Source: Vespa crabro
Taxonomy: Eukaryota > Arthropoda > Insecta > Hymenoptera > Vespidae
Reading direction: 5' to 3'
DNA length: 64,000 nucleotides
NCBI RefSeq assembly: GCF_910589235.1
Contig: NC_060968.1
Coordinates: forward strand, 496,001 to 560,000
A model generated the notes under the pieces. That model was not told the origin of the DNA and did not search any database. It worked only from the letters and a program-made list of their open reading frames with translations. Of this stretch, positions 59,161 through 64,000 are shown in pieces. Each line of letters opens with the position of its first letter. Within the stretch, counting starts at the first letter, position 1. The translations under genes were made by a program, and so were the position numbers.

Positions 59161-60262
59161 CTTAGGATCTTGGAGACTCAAAGAAATAAGTCGAAGAGAA
59201 AGGAAATCGCCTAGTTAACAGCATCACCGGATGGTGCACGTCGACGATATTTACAATCTCCGAGCGTAAGACGGAAGCGATTGTCCTTAAAAGCGATTGG
59301 GTTAAAAGGAAACCCATCGGCCGAAAGGGAGGAAAACGACCGGATAGAAAACGGAAAATGGCGAAAAAAATCGACCTAGCGAGCATGTTTCCCACCATAA
59401 AGATAGAGAACAATAATATTTAATTTAGGAATTCCGTTAGATATCTCGGTATACTTCGATAAAAGGCTGAGAGTTATGACACACTGCTGATATCTCAGCA
59501 ACAATTCGACCAATTTTTCCCGAAGCTAGGTATATTAGCAGCTAGGGAAGGAGGACGCCTCCATTGCGTCCTCCGAGCGATCTATCGAGGCGTGTTCACA
59601 TCTATGGTCACGTACGCGACAGCAAAATGGTCTGATCTTTGCACGGAAGGAGATATCAACAAATTAAGCGCGACCCATCAATTGGTCACCTTCGCGTATC
59701 GCATAACTGCTACGGATTCCCTCTGCGTCATAGCAGCGGAGTCAACGATAGATCTCCAGTTATTGAATCGAAGGAGACTATACGACATTAGGAAAAATAG
59801 GTGCACCGAGACAGCTACGCTAAAACCGGAAGGCACGAATATTAACCGCGCGAAAGCAAGACTGGTCGATGCGGAATACTCTAGGGATTTGCAGTCTAGT
59901 TAAGAGAATCCCTCCAAAGGGAGGAAAACATACGCGTAATTCCCGAACATCAAGGATAGAATGGGTGCCCGTCTTGTTTCCCCTAACATTTTCACAAATC
60001 AGTTTCTTGCAGGACACAAAGCCTTCAAGTCCATGCTGACGTCGCTGGACATTATCACGGAAGAAGCATGCAAGGGGGCGAAGAGGACACGCTTTCGCAT
60101 CACATCATCAACTGTCCGTTTTTCGAATATCAGAGATAGAATCTGAAAGAAATTCTCCCTGAATGGAGTTGGCCGGAAGCAGTGAGACATCTTGTCTCCG
60201 CGGCCGAGGTCTTCTCCATCTTCGCGGAGTTTTGCAAAGATTCCCTCTTCATAAAGGGTCAT
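59161..60262 (+). pseudogene. R1-like element A2: post-RT and C-terminal Cys/His region
   Basis: The plus strand reads VEEKGNRLVNSITGW, KTEAIVLKSDWVKRKPIGRK, LGILAAREGGRLHCVLRAIY, FTSMVTYATAKWSDLCTEGD, INKLSATHQLVTFAYRITAT and LCVIAAESTIDLQLLNRRRL. It then shifts to FLAGHKAFKSMLTSLDIITE, EEDTLSHHIINCPFFE (about 60083-60130) and WSWPEAVRHLVSAAEVFSIF. The Cys/His finger matches copy A1 (15180). The catalytic ADD box is absent from this copy. The longest open stretch is 59592-59903 (103 aa). Confidence 0.8.
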
Positions 60263-60730
60263 TAGTTCATGAATTCTGTTCAGCAGGGATTGTCGGAGTT
60301 CCGGTGATGGGGGTGGGTGCTTGTAATCTTCTTGGGATAGCCCACTCTCGAACAGGATAGGGTTGGAGAAGCTTGTACGAATCTTCCTATTTTTTCCATT
60401 TCCCTCCACCACCAAACTTTCACTATTAGATCTCCTATCCTTCCGTGCCCATCCTATACTGCGGAACGAGTGCCAAGGCTCGTGACACTGTGATTGGGCC
60501 TCCTCGTCGTTCCCGGTGGTCACGGCCAACATGATCATTGTGATGTGTTCCTGCGAGGTGATGGTCGAGGGTAAACCGCTCACACTGCCCCGCCGGCAGG
60601 AGTTTTGGGTTTTTCCAAGTTCGGTCACTTGGCCGTGGTGGTTGCTACTAGTAAATAGTTCCGTAGCGTATGCCAAAATGGGCGAGATAGCTTAGGTGCA
60701 GGCACACCATGGGTCCACCTTTACTATTAA
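60263..60730 (+). other. 3' untranslated region of R1-like element A2
   Basis: It aligns with 15351-15825: GAACGAGTGCCAAGGCTCGT, GTAAACCGCTCACACTGCCC, TTTTTCCAAGTTCGGTCACT, GCGTATGCC (60666-60674) and a terminal CCTTTACTATTA. It ends near 60730, but unlike copy A1 it does not meet satellite here. An extra ~530 bp follows first. Confidence 0.6.
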
Positions 60731-60948
60731 CTTCCCGGTGCGACCGGCTCCCCTGGCACCTTCGAACATGGGTAGATAGTCCCAGGTATCAGGAACAAGG
60801 AGCACGAAATGCCACTACCTCCAATGGGTCTTGGCTAAACGGCCACCGGAGAGCTACCGAACTCCTTTCGAGGTCTTCGGGGCACGATCAGTATGTGAGT
60901 TAGATTAGCGTCCTCGCGCGCTCTCCTATTAAATGCTGACGTGCTACA
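60731..60948. other. Unassigned segment ahead of the ribozyme-like fold
   Basis: About 220 bases of GC-richer sequence without homology elsewhere in the window. No convincing frame is seen (a 64-codon plus frame at 60709-60903 has no recognisable content). If the downstream fold cleaves as predicted, this would be the transcribed 5' flank. Confidence 0.3.
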
Positions 60949-61037
60949 GCCGGGACGTCGCTAGGCGAGCGACGGGGCATACCTCCACGCGGTTCCCCGT
61001 GGGCATGTACCTTTAGGGTACATGGCGAAATTGTCCT
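60949..61037 (+). ncRNA. Candidate HDV-like self-cleaving ribozyme
   Basis: The + strand fits the HDV ribozyme plan. P1 is GCCGGGA (60949-60955) with TCCCCGT (60994-61000), with one C-C mismatch and a G-U pair at the cleavage base, as in HDV. J1/2 is a 7-bp hairpin (60956-60962 with 60968-60974). P2 is GGGCA (60975-60979) with TGTCC (61032-61036), followed by a single joining base. P3 is ACC (60981-60983) with GGT (60991-60993). L3 is TCCACGC (60984-60990), against UCCUCGC in HDV. P1.1 can form between two L3 cytosines and G61001-G61002. P4 is a perfect 8-bp stem (61004-61011 with 61017-61024). J4/2 is GCGAAAT with the expected catalytic C at 61026. Cleavage is predicted just 5' of 60949. HDV-like ribozymes sit at the 5' ends of R2, RTE and other non-LTR retroelements. 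Confidence 0.7.
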
Positions 61038-61260
61038 CCCGGATCGTCATCCGGGTCCTGGGATTTTTCCAAGTCCTGCACTAGAAGCGTGGTTTCTCAC
61101 CCAACGGTGCCGAAAGGCACCACCTCATCAAGGTACAAAGGTACCGTTCGAACGACAAGAGGGGCTAGGAGGGCGATATATTTTGTTGCGTATGCCTATT
61201 GAGGCGAGGAAGCACAGGTCGGACCCACGGGCCCCCCTTTACATTATACTTTACTATAAA
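60949..61260 (+). mobile_element. Candidate short non-autonomous retroelement: ribozyme head plus R1-like 3' end
   Basis: The segment starts with the ribozyme-like fold. After further hairpins (CCCGGAT/ATCCGGG at 61038-61055, GGTGCC-GAAA-GGCACC at 61106-61121, GGTAC/GTACC at 61132-61145), its second half resembles the 3' UTR of element A2. Shared blocks are GGGATTTTTCCAAGTCC (about 61060) against GGGTTTTTCCAAGTTC (60607), GCGTATGCC (61188-61196 against 60666-60674) and CCTTTAC near the end (61236-61242 against 60718-60724). The spacing of the last two blocks is nearly equal in both places (48 and 52 bases). At about 61260 satellite resumes. This resembles the short internally deleted elements known for R2, but could also be the remains of a longer element. 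Confidence 0.5.
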
Positions 61261-64000
61261 CTGTCGGATTTGGAGATATTCCGACTAAACGAGGGAAAGT
61301 TACGTGAGTGCCTCTCGAACAAATTCGACCGTCGGACTAGGAAATATACCGACTAGTCGAAGGACAGTTATGCGTGTGACTTATGAACCAATGCGACTAT
61401 TGCTATAGGAAATATTCCAAATAGGCGAGAAAAATTTGTGAGGTTGTCATTCGAACCAATTTTGACTGTCGGACATACAGACATGCCGACCAATCGAGAC
61501 AAATTTACGCGGCTGACTTGTGAACGAACGCGACAATGGGACTAAGAAAATATGAGAATATGCAAGGGAATGTTATGCTGGTGCATCTCGAACCTATTCA
61601 AACGATAGACCTAGAAGTAATCCGACTATTCGTGGGAAATATATACGAGTGCCTCTCTAACCAATGCGACTGTCGTACCTAGAAATAATCCGACTAGTCG
61701 AGGGAAAGTTACGCGAATGCATCTTGAACCAATGCGACTATCGGACTTGGAAACTATCCGACTATTCAAGGGAAAGTTGTGTGTGCTTTTCGATCCAATG
61801 CGATTGTCGGACCTAGAAATATTCCAACTTTTTGTAGGAAAGTTATGAGAGTGCCCCTCGAACCAATGGGATTGTCGGACTTAGTAATATCCGTTCTAGT
61901 CGAGGGAAAGTTATGCGATTGCCCTGTGAATAAATGCGACTGTCGGACTTGGAAATTTTCCGACATGTCGAGGGAAAGTTATACAAGTAACTTGTGGACC
62001 AATGCGATTTACGGACTAGGAAATATTACGACTATTCGTGGTAATATTATAAGAGTGCCCCTCGAACCAATGCAATTGTCGGACTTGGATCTATTCGGGC
62101 TAGTTGAGAGAAAGTTATGCATGGAACTTGTCAATCATAACGACTTTAAAATACCACGACTAATCGCGGCAGAGTTATGCGAGAGTTATGAGAGTTATGC
62201 ATGTGAACTAATGAGACTGTTGGGCATGGAAAGATTCCGATTAGTCGAGGGAAAGCTATGCGAGTACCTTGTGAACCGAAGCTACTGAAGAAATTGTAAA
62301 TAGTTCGACTAGTCGAGGAAATGTAATAAGAGTGCCACACGAACCAATGGTACAGTCTGCCTTCTAAACATTCCGACTAGGTGGGATGGTTATGCGAGTG
62401 CCTCTCGCACCCAATGCGTCTGTTAGGCACACAACTTGCCGACTAGTCGAGGGAAATTTATGCGATTGCATCATGAATCAATGCGACAGACTGACTATGA
62501 AATATTCGGACTAATCGAAAGAAAGTCATGCTAGTGTCTCTCAAAACATTGCGCCTGACGGAGCTAGATATATTCCAACCAGTAGTAGGAATGTCATAAG
62601 AGTGCCTTTTGATCCAGTGGATCTGTCCGTGTTAGAAATGTTCCAACTAGACGAGGGAATGTTGTGCGAGTACCTTTCCAACCAATGCGAATGACTGATT
62701 TGAAAATATTCCGACTAATCGAGATAAAGTAATTCGATGTACTTTCAAGACAATGCGACTGTCGGACCTAAATATATTACAAATATTCAAGGGAAAATAT
62801 TGTGTTTATCTCGGGCAAATGTGACCGTCGGATATGGAAATATACCGACTAGTCAAGGGAAAACTATGCTAATGCTTGTGAACTATTGCAACTATTGTAC
62901 TTGGTAATACTCAGACTAATAGAGGGAAAGTAGTGCGAGTGTCTCTCAGAGCACTGCAATAGTCGGATCTAGAAATATTAGTATTAATTGAGAGAAAATT
63001 GTGTGAGAGCCTCACTAACTAATTCGACTGTCGGAATTGTGCATATTGCGACCGGTCGAGAGAAGTTATGCGAGTGTCTCCGAAAACAACACGACTGTAG
63101 ATCCTAGTAATATTCCGAATAATCGTGGGAAGGTTATGCTAATGCATCCCAAAACATTGTGACTGTCGAACCTAAAAGTATTCCAACTATTCGAAGGAAA
63201 TTTATGATATATCCCCTCGAACCAATGCGATAAGTGGAACCAGAAATAGTACCACTAGTCGAGGGAAATATGTGCGAGATTCTCACCAACCAAAGAGACT
63301 GAAAGACCAAGATATATTCCGACTAGTCGTGGGAAAGTTGTGCGAATGCCTCTCACCCTAATGCGACTGTCGAAATTGGAAAAATTCCAACTAGTCTATG
63401 GAAGGTTGTGCGAGTACATCTCGGACCAATGCGACTATTGCACTTAGAAATGGTCCTACTAGTTTATGGAAAATTATGATAGGGCCTCTTGAAAGCGAAA
63501 GTCGGTCCTAGAAATATTACACCTAGTCGAGGGAAAGTTATGTGATAGTCCCTTGAGCCAATGAAACTTTCGCTTTTGGAAATATTCTGTCTAAGGAAAG
63601 ATATGCGAGTTCCTCAGGAATCAATGCGACTGTCTGACTTCAAAACATTGCAACTAAACGAGAGAAAGTTATACGAGTGCTTCTCTAACCAGTGCATTTT
63701 TAGGACTTGGTAATATTCCGTCTACTCGAGGGAAAGTTACTCGAGTGACTTGTGAACTAATGCGACTATCGCAGTCGGATATATTCCAACAAGTCGAGGA
63801 AAAGTTATGCGAGTGTCACTCGAATCAAAACGAATATAGGACTTAGAAATAATCATTCTACTCAAGGGAAAGTCATGCTAGTGGCTAGTGAACCAATGCG
63901 ATTAACGGTCTTGGAAATTTTCCGACAGTTCGAGGGAATGTTATGCGAGTGTCTCTCGATCCAATGAGACTGTTAGAAGTGGAAATATTCCAACTGGTCG
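61261..64000 (+). repeat. 68-bp satellite array, block 5 (plus orientation)
   Basis: About 40 monomers in plus orientation, continuing beyond the window. It restarts at CTGTCGGATTTGGAGATATTCC, nearly the same monomer variant and phase as at 15826 after copy A1. It carries higher-order copies of 38600-39270 (at 61735-62550) and of 52915-53500 (at 63371-63740). Confidence 0.95.

Noticed and set aside
4531..64000. CRISPR-like regularly spaced repeats
   Set aside because: The repeat is continuous, with no unique spacers and no cas genes, in a eukaryotic context.
1..64000. Bacterial-type operons, ribosome binding sites, terminators or prophage
   Set aside because: The window has satellites, microsatellites, poly(A)-tailed and R1-like non-LTR elements, and no prokaryotic gene organisation.

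Overview
This window is eukaryotic repeat DNA with no intact protein-coding host gene that I can support. More than half (about 35 kb) is one diverged satellite with a ~68-bp monomer. The rest is AT-rich trinucleotide/hexanucleotide microsatellite, a second ~63-bp satellite, and decayed non-LTR retrotransposons that carry an APE-type endonuclease and CCHC zinc-knuckle gag proteins. The retroelements look like the R1 clade, which is mostly found in arthropods, so an AT-rich insect genome (pericentromeric or other heterochromatin) is the likely source. The species cannot be named from sequence.

Layout: 1-510 is the 3' part of an unidentified poly(A)-tailed retroposon, followed by two A24-25 tracts. 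691-1320 is a satellite-derived repeat with foldable units. 1770-4530 is a broken R1-like element on +. 4531-10786 is the 68-bp satellite. 10790-11940 is the 63-bp satellite. 11970-15825 is a composite of a minus-strand retroposon fragment and a plus-strand R1-like element (copy A1). 15826-26218 is the 68-bp satellite arranged + / - / +, with a 5.4-kb inverted middle. 26219-34388 is microsatellite interrupted by minus-strand R1-like element B1. 34389-41860 is satellite with a 240-bp inversion. 41861-47150 holds two more minus-strand copies (B3, B2) separated by microsatellite. 47160-47950 is unassigned DNA with a two-copy 234-bp repeat. 47957-48215 is microsatellite. 48216-56498 is satellite. 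56500-60730 is a second, paralogous copy of the 10.4-15.8 kb composite (copy A2). 60731-61260 is a GC-richer segment with stable hairpins. 61261-64000 is satellite again.

How it fits together: the satellite is the host array. The composite around 12 kb and 58 kb is a segmental duplication in the same orientation, and the two copies have lost different parts of the retrotransposon. The B elements sit in or beside (ATAACG/AATCAT)n microsatellite at almost every boundary, which suggests a target preference or co-amplification.

The most interesting object is at 60949-61037. The + strand there can be folded into the complete double-pseudoknot plan of an HDV-like self-cleaving ribozyme (P1, J1/2 hairpin, P2, P3, seven-base L3, P1.1, P4 and a J4/2 with the expected cytosine). 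It is followed by a 3' tail that resembles the 3' UTR of the neighbouring R1-like element. This would be a short, ribozyme-headed, non-autonomous retroelement lying in satellite DNA. All folds and alignments here were done by eye.
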